Assembly (NCBI GenBank): GCA_017396025.1
Contig: JAFQNF010000026.1
Location: 1-64,000, forward strand
Direction: 5' to 3'
Source of the DNA: a bacterium
GTDB taxonomy: Bacteria > Cyanobacteriota > Vampirovibrionia > Gastranaerophilales > Gastranaerophilaceae
DNA: 64,000 bases
Part shown: positions 18,167-27,157 of the stretch, in pieces
Layout of the letters: each line of letters begins with the position of its first letter
Position numbering within the stretch: position 1 is the stretch's first letter
The notes under the pieces: model-generated
Told to the model about the DNA's origin: nothing
Database searches by the model: none
What the model saw: only the letters and a program-made list of their open reading frames with translations
Position numbers and translations under genes: made by a program

Positions 18167-19227
18167 TCCAACAGAGTATAATCATGAATTCCAATTGTGT
18201 ATTTTTTTACAACTTTTAATCCAGCTTTATCAACAAACTCTGTCATATCTTTTTCACTATACATTTTGCTTGTACCATTTGCCATACAAGTAAAATATAA
18301 AGAGGTATGTGTTAAAGCATACGCCGCACCTTTAAATTGTTGATTATCAATAAATGGCTCTAAAATATAAACGTGAGTATTATCATCTGCAACTTTTGAA
18401 ACATTAGATAGAATAGAAATTATCTGTTCTTCAGAAAAACAATCTAAGAACTGACTCATAAGAACAGCCCCTTGCATTTTAGGGAAGATAGGATTTTGCG
18501 CAATTACATTAATTCCGTAATAATTACATCTATCACTGTTTATATTTGCTTTCGCTCTGTCTAAATTTTCAGGCAAATCCAGCATTGTAACTTTAATATC
18601 TTTATTAAAGGCAAGACACGCTTTTTCAAATTTACCAGTATTCCCACCAATATCAAAGACTTCTATTGGGTTATCCTTAAACATAATCTTTAAAACATCA
18701 TCAAAGCAAGTATCAGAATAATAATGGTCAAATTCATACCAACTTTTTTGAATATGTGGCGGTAATTTTGTTAATAATGGATAAATTGTTGGAGCATTTT
18801 CAATAAACTTTTGAAGACCAACAGGTTGTCCTTGAACAAAAGATTCCTTTAATTCACTAGCACCAAGATAACAACAATCGCGCATAAAATTAAAATTAAC
18901 CCTTGTCATCTCATTATCAAGGAAAGTTTCACCCAATCGAGTTAACGTAAATTTATCATCTTCCATTGAAACAATATCTGCTAAAATTGCAACTTCAAAT
19001 ACTGTCTTTGCACAGTACTTTGACACATTACAATGTTTCATAACATCTTCTAATGTTGCAGAATTATCCTTTAAATAATCCATAATGCCTAAATCAAGCA
19101 TTGTAGCAACTGTTTGAAAAGTAAAAGGAGCAAAACAAATTTCTTGAGCTTTTGCTAACGTTTCAACAACACTCGCACCTTTTTTTCTTTTTCTTCTGTA
19201 TTGAATAGTTGTTTCTTTGTTATCCAT
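18151..19227 (-). CDS. SAM-dependent O-methyltransferase (dimerising winged-helix class)
   Basis: A class I methyltransferase of the acetylserotonin/hydroxyneurosporene O-methyltransferase type. The N-terminal dimerisation and winged-helix region (APFTFQTVATMLDLGIMDYL...) is followed by the SAM site FDIGGNTGKF and the acidic strand MLDLPENL. With the ATG at 19227 it has 358 residues; an in-frame upstream start is possible but the sequence before this ATG does not look conserved. A TATAAT box ends only 9 nt before the ATG on the minus strand. In aryl polyenes the head group is methylated, which fits. It is divergent from the phosphopantetheinyl transferase. Confidence 0.87.
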   Translation of the reverse strand: MDNKETTIQYRRKRKKGASVVETLAKAQEICFAPFTFQTVATMLDLGIMDYLKDNSATLEDVMKHCNVSKYCAKTVFEVAILADIVSMEDDKFTLTRLGETFLDNEMTRVNFNFMRDCCYLGASELKESFVQGQPVGLQKFIENAPTIYPLLTKLPPHIQKSWYEFDHYYSDTCFDDVLKIMFKDNPIEVFDIGGNTGKFEKACLAFNKDIKVTMLDLPENLDRAKANINSDRCNYYGINVIAQNPIFPKMQGAVLMSQFLDCFSEEQIISILSNVSKVADDNTHVYILEPFIDNQQFKGAAYALTHTSLYFTCMANGTSKMYSEKDMTEFVDKAGLKVVKKYTIGIHDYTLLECMKK

Positions 19228-19235
19228 AATGCTAA

Positions 19236-19243
19236 AATTATAC
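19236..19243 (-). promoter_or_regulatory. Putative -10 element before the methyltransferase gene
   Basis: TATAAT on the minus strand lies 9 nt upstream of the ATG at 19227, so transcription would start at or a few bases before the start codon. This predicts a leaderless or nearly leaderless transcript. The -35 element is not clear. Confidence 0.45.
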
Positions 19244-19244
19244 C

Positions 19245-19865
19245 ATGAAGATTTTTTATATTGAGTTTGAGAATACACAAGGAATTAGCAAAAAGAAACT
19301 GCAATCCGAACTAGGGCGACACCTTACAAAAGAAGTTGCTCGAGTATTTTTTAACGTTAAAGATACCGAAATAATTATTGAAAACAACAAACCAAAATTT
19401 AAAAATGCAGACTTATGCTTTAACATTTCACACTCAAATAACATAGTTGCCGTTGCATTTGATAATATGCCACTAGGTCTTGATGTTGAACATATGAAAG
19501 ATAGAAATTTTAAAATGCTATTAGAACGCTATAATATAGATTCTAATGACAAAAACTTGTTCTATCAATTTTGGACAGAATACGAGGCTTCAATAAAAAT
19601 CCAATCAGAAATAAAACAAAAATTATGTTTTAAACTTAAAGACGATTACATGCTTTCTTTGTTTTCTTCTAACCCTGATGATGGTATTAAAACTAAACTT
19701 AAAATATACGAAGTTAAAAGTCCAACAGAAAGTATTATACCAAGCGAGCTAATCAATTTAAAACTTGTGCAAGCCAATAATGCAAACGAAAATACACTTG
19801 TTGCACAAGAAAGAGATACCGCCAATATTGAATTTTTAACACCACTTGCTCTAAAAACAGAATAA
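19245..19865 (+). CDS. 4'-phosphopantetheinyl transferase (Sfp-type)
   Basis: A 206-residue enzyme that attaches the phosphopantetheine arm to acyl carrier proteins. Family motifs are FNISHS, the Mg-binding LGLDVEHMKDR and the helix WTEYEASIK (about residues 110-118). The C-terminal strand YMLSLFSS follows. It is the only plus-strand gene inside the minus-strand biosynthesis operon and would activate the two ACPs of the cluster. Its last 220 bp overlap the 3' end of the convergent exporter gene, so about 73 codons are read on both strands. The coding call is secure up to about residue 145; beyond this it may be a tail. Confidence 0.9.
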   Translation: MKIFYIEFENTQGISKKKLQSELGRHLTKEVARVFFNVKDTEIIIENNKPKFKNADLCFNISHSNNIVAVAFDNMPLGLDVEHMKDRNFKMLLERYNIDSNDKNLFYQFWTEYEASIKIQSEIKQKLCFKLKDDYMLSLFSSNPDDGIKTKLKIYEVKSPTESIIPSELINLKLVQANNANENTLVAQERDTANIEFLTPLALKTE

Positions 19866-21769
19866 TCAAGCCCAAAACCTATAATTAAAAATATAGAAAG
19901 AATATGGAACATATTTATTTCTTTCAAAAATAAACCAACAACAGAAATAGCGAAACAAGCCGCTAAAAATGATGGCAAGATTATTCTTATAGCTTTCAAC
20001 GGATTTTTATAAACAAACGATAAAATTGCAAATAATGAAAGAATTATTGGTATAAGCAAAGTCAAACAACGATTTCTATAATCTTTTATTTTTTCAGAAA
20101 TATTCTTTTGTAAATCAATATATTCAACTCCATCTAACCCTTTTAAATCAGGAGTTTTTGCATCATATAAAACCATTAATGATTTATTATCAGAGAACAT
20201 AAGTTCCGATAAAATTGAAGAATTATCATACTCAATAAGTTCATTATTTTCTTCAGCAAGTAATGCTTTTCTTTGCTCTTTTGTCAGAAACTGAGCATAA
20301 TCATTTAATGCATTTTTATATAATTCTTTTCTCAATTGTTGATTATCTATCTGTCTTTTTTCTGATGGAACATATTTTGATATAGCTTGATAATTTTCAA
20401 ATTGAGGAGCTAAAGTTTCTTCTTTTTGAAGAATATCTTGAATATCTTTTCCTTCAACAACTACAAATGATGTTTTAAAATTAGAATTTGTAACCTCAGC
20501 AAAAAGTTTTTCGGCTTGAATCATTTTCTTTGAAGGAACATACATATTTTTAATATCATCATTGAAGTTTATATTAAATAATCCAACTAAAACAACACAA
20601 ACAATCAGCGCCAACGCTATTTTTTTATATTTTATGTTGACAGATATATTTCTTTGATAATCATTGAAAAATCTTTTTGAAATTAATGGATAAAACAGAA
20701 CAACAAATGAATATACGCAAAATAGTCCTGTTATTGTAAATAAAGCAATCTGTTTAAGAAGTTCCAATTGAGAAAAAGTTAATACTAAAAAAGCACAAGA
20801 AGTTGAAATAAAGCTTACAGTTAAACTTTTAAAAATTTTATTTATATCTTTTTCAACAAAATAATGCAACGAATAATCTATGCAAATACCTATTAATGTA
20901 GTTGAAAATACAAACGTTAAAATATGAACCTTATCAAATAATAAAGAAACTAAGGAATATCCGCACAGCATACCAAGTGAAATACTTGCAAGTGCAGGAA
21001 GTAAAAGCTTTAAATTTCTAAAGTAGAAAAAGAAAAGACCTACCAAAAACAAAGTTGATAAAATACAAATAGCATTAATTTCAAAAATAGATTTTGAACT
21101 TGCATAATAGGAATGAATTGGAACACCTGTTAAATATATTTTGTCTTTTTTATCGGCACTATCTATCAGCTTAGAAATTTTTTCATTCACAACTGTCGGA
21201 GACAAGGAATCCCCATTAATTTCTAAAACCATGTATTTATAATAATTATCACCATATTGAATAGTGTTATTTATTGGCGTAGATGTACCACTTGAAAGAG
21301 TCATAATATAATCGGTAAACAACAAGAATGGATCTTTTTCTAATGGCAACATTGAAACGCCAATAGGATTTATTAACCTTTCAAAAGCCTGCTGTTTTAC
21401 AGTTTCATAGTCTTTATTTAAAAGGAGCTGTCTTGTATTTTCAGAAAGGAAATTTCTATTATATTTTTCATAAAATTTAAATCCTTCAATATAATCAACC
21501 TTTTTAACTTTAAAGAATTCCTCATCAATTTCGCTAAGAAACTCAGCACCAAGACGTTCACACTCATGAGGAGTTTTTGCTTCTATCAATACATTTATTT
21601 TAGAAGAAAATTTACTACTTAAATTTATTATCATCTCTGAATTTTGATTTTCAGGAAAAATAGCTCTTAGAATATTTGTCTGCGTTTTTGCAGGATTAAA
21701 AAACGCAAATATTCCAAGCGAAAGAACTAAAAATATAAAAAATATCCTAAAAAACTTTATCATTGACAA
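19646..21769 (-). CDS. MMPL/RND-superfamily exporter of the cluster
   Basis: A 707-residue integral membrane exporter with the RND layout: one N-terminal helix, a periplasmic domain (about residues 30-225), a bundle of about five helices, a second periplasmic domain and a second helix bundle ending near residue 695. GICIDYSLHYFVE and GFGLDYSVF are the paired motifs with the membrane Asp expected in helix 4 and its repeat. Aryl-polyene clusters carry such an MMPL protein to move the product out of the inner membrane. It follows the LolA-like gene with a 10-bp overlap. Its 3' end overlaps the antisense phosphopantetheinyl transferase by 220 bp. Confidence 0.9.
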   Translation of the reverse strand: MSMIKFFRIFFIFLVLSLGIFAFFNPAKTQTNILRAIFPENQNSEMIINLSSKFSSKINVLIEAKTPHECERLGAEFLSEIDEEFFKVKKVDYIEGFKFYEKYNRNFLSENTRQLLLNKDYETVKQQAFERLINPIGVSMLPLEKDPFLLFTDYIMTLSSGTSTPINNTIQYGDNYYKYMVLEINGDSLSPTVVNEKISKLIDSADKKDKIYLTGVPIHSYYASSKSIFEINAICILSTLFLVGLFFFYFRNLKLLLPALASISLGMLCGYSLVSLLFDKVHILTFVFSTTLIGICIDYSLHYFVEKDINKIFKSLTVSFISTSCAFLVLTFSQLELLKQIALFTITGLFCVYSFVVLFYPLISKRFFNDYQRNISVNIKYKKIALALIVCVVLVGLFNINFNDDIKNMYVPSKKMIQAEKLFAEVTNSNFKTSFVVVEGKDIQDILQKEETLAPQFENYQAISKYVPSEKRQIDNQQLRKELYKNALNDYAQFLTKEQRKALLAEENNELIEYDNSSILSELMFSDNKSLMVLYDAKTPDLKGLDGVEYIDLQKNISEKIKDYRNRCLTLLIPIILSLFAILSFVYKNPLKAIRIILPSFLAACFAISVVGLFLKEINMFHILSIFLIIGFGLDYSVFRASGVKNSILAVSLSCATSVFSFALLACTSFKLISSLGIILSVGLLTSYILSLVLIPSSGLEENKESM

Positions 21770-22278
21770 TCACTAAACTTAAGTTTTGTACTTCCATTAT
21801 TTATTGTATTTATATAAATCCTATCAATATCTTTTTGACCAAAAATAATTATATTCTTCAATTGCAAAGCAGCTGGAGAATCAGCTTTCGGAATTAATCC
21901 TAATACCCATTTTTCATTTTGTTTCATATAATGAATATCAAATGTTTTTTCAATCTGAGAAAAATTTTTTTTTGAAATTCCAACAATAATATCATTTACG
22001 TATTTGTTCTCTTTTGAAGTATAAGATGTTGTATATTTAACAGGATAAAGAGTTTCAAAAATAACACCTTTTTTAAGAACAAATCTAAAATCACCACCAG
22101 ATTTTATAGTAGCATTTGAAGCTGGAATAGTTTTTTCTTGTTCAAATTTACAAACAACATCACGAAAAGGTGCAATTTCAATTACATCTGTTGAAACTTT
22201 ATGATTAAAAACTTCTTCTGAAGCATTCGCAGCTGAGATAATTAAAAATGATAATAAAGTAATAAACAACTTTTTCAT
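21760..22278 (-). CDS. LolA-like periplasmic carrier protein
   Basis: A 172-residue secreted protein with a clear signal peptide (MKKLFITLLSFLIISAANA, cleavage near residue 19). The rest is beta-rich and fits the LolA/outer-membrane-lipoprotein-carrier-like proteins found next to MMPL exporters in aryl-polyene clusters (FRFVLKKGVIFETLYPVKY resembles the LolA core). It likely shuttles the lipid-linked product across the periplasm to the outer membrane. It sits between the thioesterase and exporter genes with a 4-bp gap and a 10-bp overlap. Similarity is weak, so the call relies partly on context. Confidence 0.75.
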   Translation of the reverse strand: MKKLFITLLSFLIISAANASEEVFNHKVSTDVIEIAPFRDVVCKFEQEKTIPASNATIKSGGDFRFVLKKGVIFETLYPVKYTTSYTSKENKYVNDIIVGISKKNFSQIEKTFDIHYMKQNEKWVLGLIPKADSPAALQLKNIIIFGQKDIDRIYINTINNGSTKLKFSDCQ

Positions 22279-22281
22279 AAC

Positions 22282-22695
22282 CTAACCCTTATAAGAAGCT
22301 ATCTTATTTTTTAAATTTTCTGGTGCTTCATAAACAGTTTTTCTAGTATTTATATCAACTGCAATTTGCATTGTTTTTGCCTTAAACATTTTTTCACCTG
22401 TTTTATTGTCAAAAATAACATATTTTATAACAAGAGCAGGTTCTATTTCTTCAACAATAGAAACCACTTTTAATTCTTGCCCAAACGTGCAAGGTTTAAT
22501 GTATTTCATCTCCATTGTTGCAACAGGATAAGCATAGCCATCATTTTTCATATCTACGTAATTATAGCCAAGTTTAGCAAGCATATCACACCTTGCGACC
22601 TCAAGATATTTAACATAATTACCGTGCCAAACGACATCCATAGGGTCTAAATCATAAAATTCAACTTGAATTATAGTATCTGTTTTAAATTTCAT
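22282..22695 (-). CDS. Acyl-CoA/ACP thioesterase (4HBT hotdog fold)
   Basis: A 137-residue single-hotdog thioesterase when started at the ATG at 22695 (MKFKTD); the upstream in-frame residues do not look conserved. The motif VEFYDLDPMDVVWHGNYVKY contains the Asp used by 4-hydroxybenzoyl-CoA thioesterase-type enzymes. It would release or transfer the finished chain from the ACP, or proofread stalled intermediates. It overlaps the end of the ligase-dehydratase gene by 11 bp. Thioesterases of this class are standard parts of aryl-polyene clusters. Confidence 0.9.
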   Translation of the reverse strand: MKFKTDTIIQVEFYDLDPMDVVWHGNYVKYLEVARCDMLAKLGYNYVDMKNDGYAYPVATMEMKYIKPCTFGQELKVVSIVEEIEPALVIKYVIFDNKTGEKMFKAKTMQIAVDINTRKTVYEAPENLKNKIASYKG

Positions 22696-24250
22696 TTTTA
22701 TCCTCTTTAACAAACAAGCCAGAAGAATATACTTTATCATCGATCACGTAAGAATATTCAACATTCTTGTCTGTATTTTTTAGCTTCAATACAACCTTTG
22801 TATCTGCATGTATAATATTGGTAAACTTAACTTTTTTCGCCTCTTGTTTTGAAATATCAACATTAAATACATGTTTTGCAAACCAATTCGCATAAAATAG
22901 TTGAACAACACCAGGAAGAATTGGCATAACAGCAAAATGTCCTTTAAAAAAGTTTGATTTTTTCTTAAATATTAGCTCTAACTCTGCTTCATTTTCTTGT
23001 AGTTGTCTTGATACAACAAAAGGATATGAAAGATTTAAATTAAAAATATGCTCAATAAAAGATTTATCTATCTTACCTGTTATTGTTTTCGGAATTTCAT
23101 CAAGAAAACGCCATTTTTTAGGTACAACTTCACAATATTCTGCTAAATATTTTTTAAGTTCTTTATCACTTAGCTCAACATCGTTTGTTGCAACAGCGCA
23201 AGCTAAAACATCACCATATTTGAAGCAATAACAATCATTTACATTAGGATGAGTTTTTAAAATAGTTTCCAACTCAACTAAAGATATTCTTTTTTCTTTT
23301 ACTTTCACAATTCTATCGCTTCTTCCTTTTAAAACAAACTCTTTATCTGATACCTTTTCAATAACATCTTCCATTTTTATCTTATCTTCCATAAAGAAAT
23401 CAGATTTTACTATTATACAACTATTTTCATCTGTTGAAATAGAAACACAATCAAATACTTTAAAATTTTTACTATTATTTTTATATGCAATCGTACCAGC
23501 TTCCGTGCTTCCATAAATTTCAACAACCTCTGATTTGTTTGAGAAAAAAGCTCTAACATTATCTTTTAACTTATCACCAGCAGTAAACAATTTAACGGGC
23601 GAATGTAAAAAATCTATTTGGTATTTTTCCATTTTTTCTAAAAAGGAAGGTGAAGAAACCAAAATATAATGTTCATTTTTTGTTATTTGTTCTGGAAACT
23701 CTATTTTTAGTGTATTTATCTTTAAACCAGCACACAATGGAACCATAAAAAAGAATGTGAGCCCAAACATGTGTGACATTATAGTTGTTGAATAAACAGA
23801 CATATTTGACTCAATATTAAACTGTTTTATAGAAGAATATGCTTCTGCTTCCAAATTTTCTAATGTTTTAGTAATTTTTTTTGGAATAGCAGTTGAACCT
23901 GATGTAAAAAAAGTTATTTTAGTTTTCTTCACATCAATATTTTCAAAAGAAAACTCATCATTTTTATCTGGTTTTTCAGGAATAATATAATCAATATTTA
24001 ACCCTGAAAGTCTTGTTTTATCAGTTAAAAGAAAAATTTCTTTGTTAGAGAATAATGCAGCGAAAAAATTAACAACAAATTCAAAGCTATTATCACCAAA
24101 CAAAACAACTACTTGCTCGTTTTTCTTATCAAATTGTAGTTTTTGAAAATATACATATTTTTTTAGTTTTAAAAAATCAATATCTTCACCATTATGATGA
24201 AGAATAATATCACTATCAAAATTATTTGTATAAAACTTTTCAAGAATCAT
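22685..24250 (-). CDS. AMP-dependent acyl-ACP ligase fused to a FabZ-like hotdog dehydratase
   Basis: A 521-residue fusion. Residues 1 to about 400 are an adenylate-forming ligase: the phosphate-binding core TFFTSGSTAIPKKI, the YGSTEAGTIAYK motif, the GRSDRIVKV hinge and the C-terminal catalytic Lys in PKTITGKID. Residues of about 415-521 are a hotdog domain with FFKGHFAVMPILPGVVQL, matching the GHF..PxxPG active site of FabZ/ApeI-type dehydratases. In characterised E. coli and Xenorhabdus aryl-polyene clusters these are separate genes (ApeH, ApeI). It probably loads an acid starter onto an ACP and dehydrates 3-hydroxyacyl intermediates. Confidence 0.88.
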   Translation of the reverse strand: MILEKFYTNNFDSDIILHHNGEDIDFLKLKKYVYFQKLQFDKKNEQVVVLFGDNSFEFVVNFFAALFSNKEIFLLTDKTRLSGLNIDYIIPEKPDKNDEFSFENIDVKKTKITFFTSGSTAIPKKITKTLENLEAEAYSSIKQFNIESNMSVYSTTIMSHMFGLTFFFMVPLCAGLKINTLKIEFPEQITKNEHYILVSSPSFLEKMEKYQIDFLHSPVKLFTAGDKLKDNVRAFFSNKSEVVEIYGSTEAGTIAYKNNSKNFKVFDCVSISTDENSCIIVKSDFFMEDKIKMEDVIEKVSDKEFVLKGRSDRIVKVKEKRISLVELETILKTHPNVNDCYCFKYGDVLACAVATNDVELSDKELKKYLAEYCEVVPKKWRFLDEIPKTITGKIDKSFIEHIFNLNLSYPFVVSRQLQENEAELELIFKKKSNFFKGHFAVMPILPGVVQLFYANWFAKHVFNVDISKQEAKKVKFTNIIHADTKVVLKLKNTDKNVEYSYVIDDKVYSSGLFVKEDKNEI

Positions 24251-24648
24251 ATAATATTTTTCTTTTTTAAAATTGTTCTTATTATATATTCTACAAAAAA
24301 CAAGGTACCAATCAAAATATAAGAAATTAAGCCATTAAATAATGCCCAAATTTCTTCACTCAAAAATACCGTAATTAAAGAAACAACAAAGTTAAAAAAG
24401 GTTAGCACGCACCAAATATAAGTAAGATTTCTTGTATATTTCAATGCATTTTCTGAAAGTTCACCATCAATCATTTTAGCAAACTTCTGAATAACAGTTT
24501 CTTTTGAAAACAAAGAACAAAAGAAAACCAAAAATACTGTCAAATTTGCACAAACAGGATAAAATTTAACAAAGAAAAGTTGTGTATAATGAAACAAAGC
24601 AATTACACATAGTGTAATTGCTATTGATATAAATATTTTTTTTATCAT
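24247..24648 (-). CDS. Four-helix inner-membrane protein of the cluster (COG4648-like)
   Basis: A 133-residue protein with about four membrane helices (near residues 5-25, 32-50, 72-94 and 99-121) and no soluble domain. Its position between the ACP and ligase genes, with 4-bp overlaps on both sides, and its size match the small COG4648-type membrane protein (ApeG position) of aryl-polyene clusters. The biochemical role of that family is not known to me; a scaffold or membrane recruiter of the synthase is a guess. Confidence 0.75.
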   Translation of the reverse strand: MIKKIFISIAITLCVIALFHYTQLFFVKFYPVCANLTVFLVFFCSLFSKETVIQKFAKMIDGELSENALKYTRNLTYIWCVLTFFNFVVSLITVFLSEEIWALFNGLISYILIGTLFFVEYIIRTILKKKNII

Positions 24649-24899
24649 TTTATAAGTTCTTCGATTGCATTAACAACATCATCAACTGTACGAATTTGTT
24701 TAAAATTCTCAGGTGAAATTTTCTTATCTGTAAAGAACTGTAATTTAACAGCCAAATCAACTGCGTCAATGCTATCTAATTCTAAATCTTCAAACAGATT
24801 AGCTTCAGGTTTAACTAAATCTTGCGAAATTTCAAATTCATCTACAAGAATTTCTGCTAATTTGTTATAAATTTCTTCTCTTGAATACTGTTTACTCAC
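24645..24899 (-). CDS. Acyl carrier protein (second)
   Basis: An 84-residue ACP. The phosphopantetheine attachment serine is in ELDSIDAVDL (about residue 43). The acidic helix II typical of ACPs follows. It overlaps the preceding ACP gene by 8 bp and the following membrane-protein gene by 4 bp. Two ACPs in tandem are the usual arrangement in aryl-polyene clusters. Confidence 0.94.
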   Translation of the reverse strand: MSKQYSREEIYNKLAEILVDEFEISQDLVKPEANLFEDLELDSIDAVDLAVKLQFFTDKKISPENFKQIRTVDDVVNAIEELIK

Positions 24900-25149
24900 C
24901 TACATTACTCCTGATATAATCTGCCAATGTTTTAACTGAATAGAAATATTTTTTATTTTCTTCTTTATCTGAACCCATTTTAAGGTTATATTTTTTCTTT
25001 AAAGCCATACCAAGCTCTAGTGCATCAATTGAATCTAAACCCAAACCTTCAATGAATAAAGGTGCTTCATCTTCAATATCACTTGGTTCAATATCTTCTA
25101 ACTCTAAAGCCTTAATAATTAATTCTTTTACTTCGTTTTCAATCGTCAT
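24892..25149 (-). CDS. Acyl carrier protein (first)
   Basis: An 85-residue ACP with attachment serine in GLDSIDALEL (about residue 40). The two ACPs differ clearly in sequence, so they probably carry different intermediates, for example starter or extender versus growing chain; that division is inference. A 51-bp gap separates it from the ketosynthase gene upstream, the largest gap in this part of the operon. Confidence 0.94.
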   Translation of the reverse strand: MTIENEVKELIIKALELEDIEPSDIEDEAPLFIEGLGLDSIDALELGMALKKKYNLKMGSDKEENKKYFYSVKTLADYIRSNVGE

Positions 25150-25200
25150 TCTCTTAATCCCATTAATAAATTTATCTCATATTTAAAAATTAAAGTCAAA

Positions 25201-26424
25201 CTAGATACATTTGAAAATCAATGAAGTATTTATGCCACCAAATGCAAAGTTGTTGGACATTACAATCTTAGTATCAATTTCTCTACCTTGACCTTTAATG
25301 TAGTCTAAATCACCACAATTTTCGTCAACTTCATTCAAATTTATTGTAGGAGCAAACCACTTTTTATGTGCCATATCAATACTTAAAATAGCCTCAATAG
25401 CACCACAAGCACCAAGAGTATGCCCTGTATAACTTTTTATTGAACTAATTGGAACTTTTCTTTTAAATACATCATAAGTTGCATTTGTTTCTGCAATATC
25501 ACCTTGCATTGTTGCTGTACCATGTGCATTAACATAGCCAATTTCATCAGCAGATATTCCAGCATCTTTTAATGCAAGTTCTAATGCATTTTTCATTGTT
25601 TCTTTATTTGGATTTGTAATATGAGTACCATCTGTGCTTGTACCAAAACCAATGATTTCTGCATAAATTTTAGCCCCACGTTTTTTAGCGTGTTCATATT
25701 CTTCTAAAATTAAAGTACCCGCACCTTCACCAACAACAAGACCATCTCTATTTTTATCAAATGGTGATGGAGTCAATTTAGGTGTTGAATTTTTTTGAGT
25801 TGTCGCATACAAAGTATCAAACACAGCAACTTGAGATGGGTCTAGTTCTTCAGCACCACCAGCTATCATAACATCTTGCAAACCAAACTTAATTGCTTCA
25901 TAAGCATAGCCAATACCCATTGAACCAGATGTGCAAGCGGTTGAAGTTGCAATTAATCTTCCAACGGTTTTAAAATACAATGAAATATTTACAGCAGTAG
26001 TTTGTGGCATCATTTTTACATAAGAACCAGATGTTACATTTTTAACTTCTTTTGTTACTTGCATAGAGTGAAAATCAACTAATGTTTCTAAAGAACCAGA
26101 AGATGAACCAGAACTTACCCCGCATCTTCCACTTGTAATTATTTCATCACCCAATAAGCCTGCATCTTTTAGTGCTTCTTCTGCAGTTGCAACACTCATA
26201 ATAGAAACTGGTCCCATTGTTCTAAGAACTTTTCTATTAAAATGTTCTGGAAGAACAAACCCTTGAACAGGTGCAACTAATTTGCAATTCATTCTTTCAA
26301 ATTCATTTAATTTTTCATCATGAACTACACAATTTTCATATTTTTGTAAGCGTTCAAAAGCCGTTTCTCGACTACAACCAAGAGGACTCGCTAAAGCCAT
26401 ACCTGTAACAACTACTCTTCTCAT
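25201..26424 (-). CDS. Beta-ketoacyl-ACP synthase (FabF type) of the cluster
   Basis: A 407-residue ketosynthase with a complete catalytic triad: Cys164 in STACTSGSMG, His in VNAHGTATMQGD and His in YTGHTLGACGA. N-terminal VVVTGMALASPLGCSRE and the C-terminal NNFAFGGINTSL are as in FabF. It catalyses decarboxylative condensation of malonyl-ACP with the growing chain. It overlaps the ketoreductase stop/start by one base. Full catalytic residues make it the likely main elongating ketosynthase. Confidence 0.95.
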   Translation of the reverse strand: MRRVVVTGMALASPLGCSRETAFERLQKYENCVVHDEKLNEFERMNCKLVAPVQGFVLPEHFNRKVLRTMGPVSIMSVATAEEALKDAGLLGDEIITSGRCGVSSGSSSGSLETLVDFHSMQVTKEVKNVTSGSYVKMMPQTTAVNISLYFKTVGRLIATSTACTSGSMGIGYAYEAIKFGLQDVMIAGGAEELDPSQVAVFDTLYATTQKNSTPKLTPSPFDKNRDGLVVGEGAGTLILEEYEHAKKRGAKIYAEIIGFGTSTDGTHITNPNKETMKNALELALKDAGISADEIGYVNAHGTATMQGDIAETNATYDVFKRKVPISSIKSYTGHTLGACGAIEAILSIDMAHKKWFAPTINLNEVDENCGDLDYIKGQGREIDTKIVMSNNFAFGGINTSLIFKCI

Positions 26425-27152
26425 TATTGATATAAGCCTCCATTAACAGAAATAACCTGACCTGTTATATATGCGGCATCTTCACTCATTAAATAATTAA
26501 CTAAAGATGCTACTTCTTGTGGTTTTCCAAATCTCTTCATAGGTATCATCTTTTTCACTTCATCAACAGGAAGTTCGCTAGTCATATCTGTTTCAATACA
26601 ACCTGGCGCAATGCAATTAACAGTAATACCACGTTTGGCTAATTCTTGAGCTAATGCTTTTGTCGCACCTATAATACCAGCTTTTGATGCACTATAATTG
26701 ACTTGTCCACGATTCCCCATTAAACCTGATACAGAAGACATTGTAATAATTCTTCCTTTCATTCTTTGAGAAATCATTTCCATTACAAGCGGTTTTAAAA
26801 CATTATAAAAACCACCTAAATTAGTATTCAAAACACTATCCCACTCCCTATCTTCCATAACAGGAAAAACATTATCTTTGGCAATACCAGCATTTAAAAC
26901 AACACCATAATAAAGCCCATTTTTTTCAATATCTTCAGATAAAACATTTTTGCATTCTTCTCTATTTGAAATATCAAATTGAAGAACACGAGCCTTTCTT
27001 CCCAATGAAACAATTTCATCTTTTAGATCATTAGCCATTTTTGTGTTTTTATTACAATGCAACACCAAATCATAACCATTTTTGGCAAGATATAAAGCTG
27101 ACGCTCGACCGATTCCACGACTAGAACCTGTCACTAACACTTGTTTTTCCAT
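26424..27152 (-). CDS. 3-oxoacyl-ACP reductase (FabG type) of the cluster
   Basis: A 242-residue short-chain dehydrogenase: cofactor motif TGSSRGIGRA at residues 8-17, the NAG motif, active-site Ser in MSSVSG, and Tyr/Lys in YSASKAG. It ends with the family's GQVISVNGG. It reduces the 3-oxo group after each condensation. The cluster contains ketoreductase and dehydratase activities but no enoyl reductase, which predicts conjugated double bonds in the product. Confidence 0.94.
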   Translation of the reverse strand: MEKQVLVTGSSRGIGRASALYLAKNGYDLVLHCNKNTKMANDLKDEIVSLGRKARVLQFDISNREECKNVLSEDIEKNGLYYGVVLNAGIAKDNVFPVMEDREWDSVLNTNLGGFYNVLKPLVMEMISQRMKGRIITMSSVSGLMGNRGQVNYSASKAGIIGATKALAQELAKRGITVNCIAPGCIETDMTSELPVDEVKKMIPMKRFGKPQEVASLVNYLMSEDAAYITGQVISVNGGLYQ

Positions 27153-27157
27153 TACTC

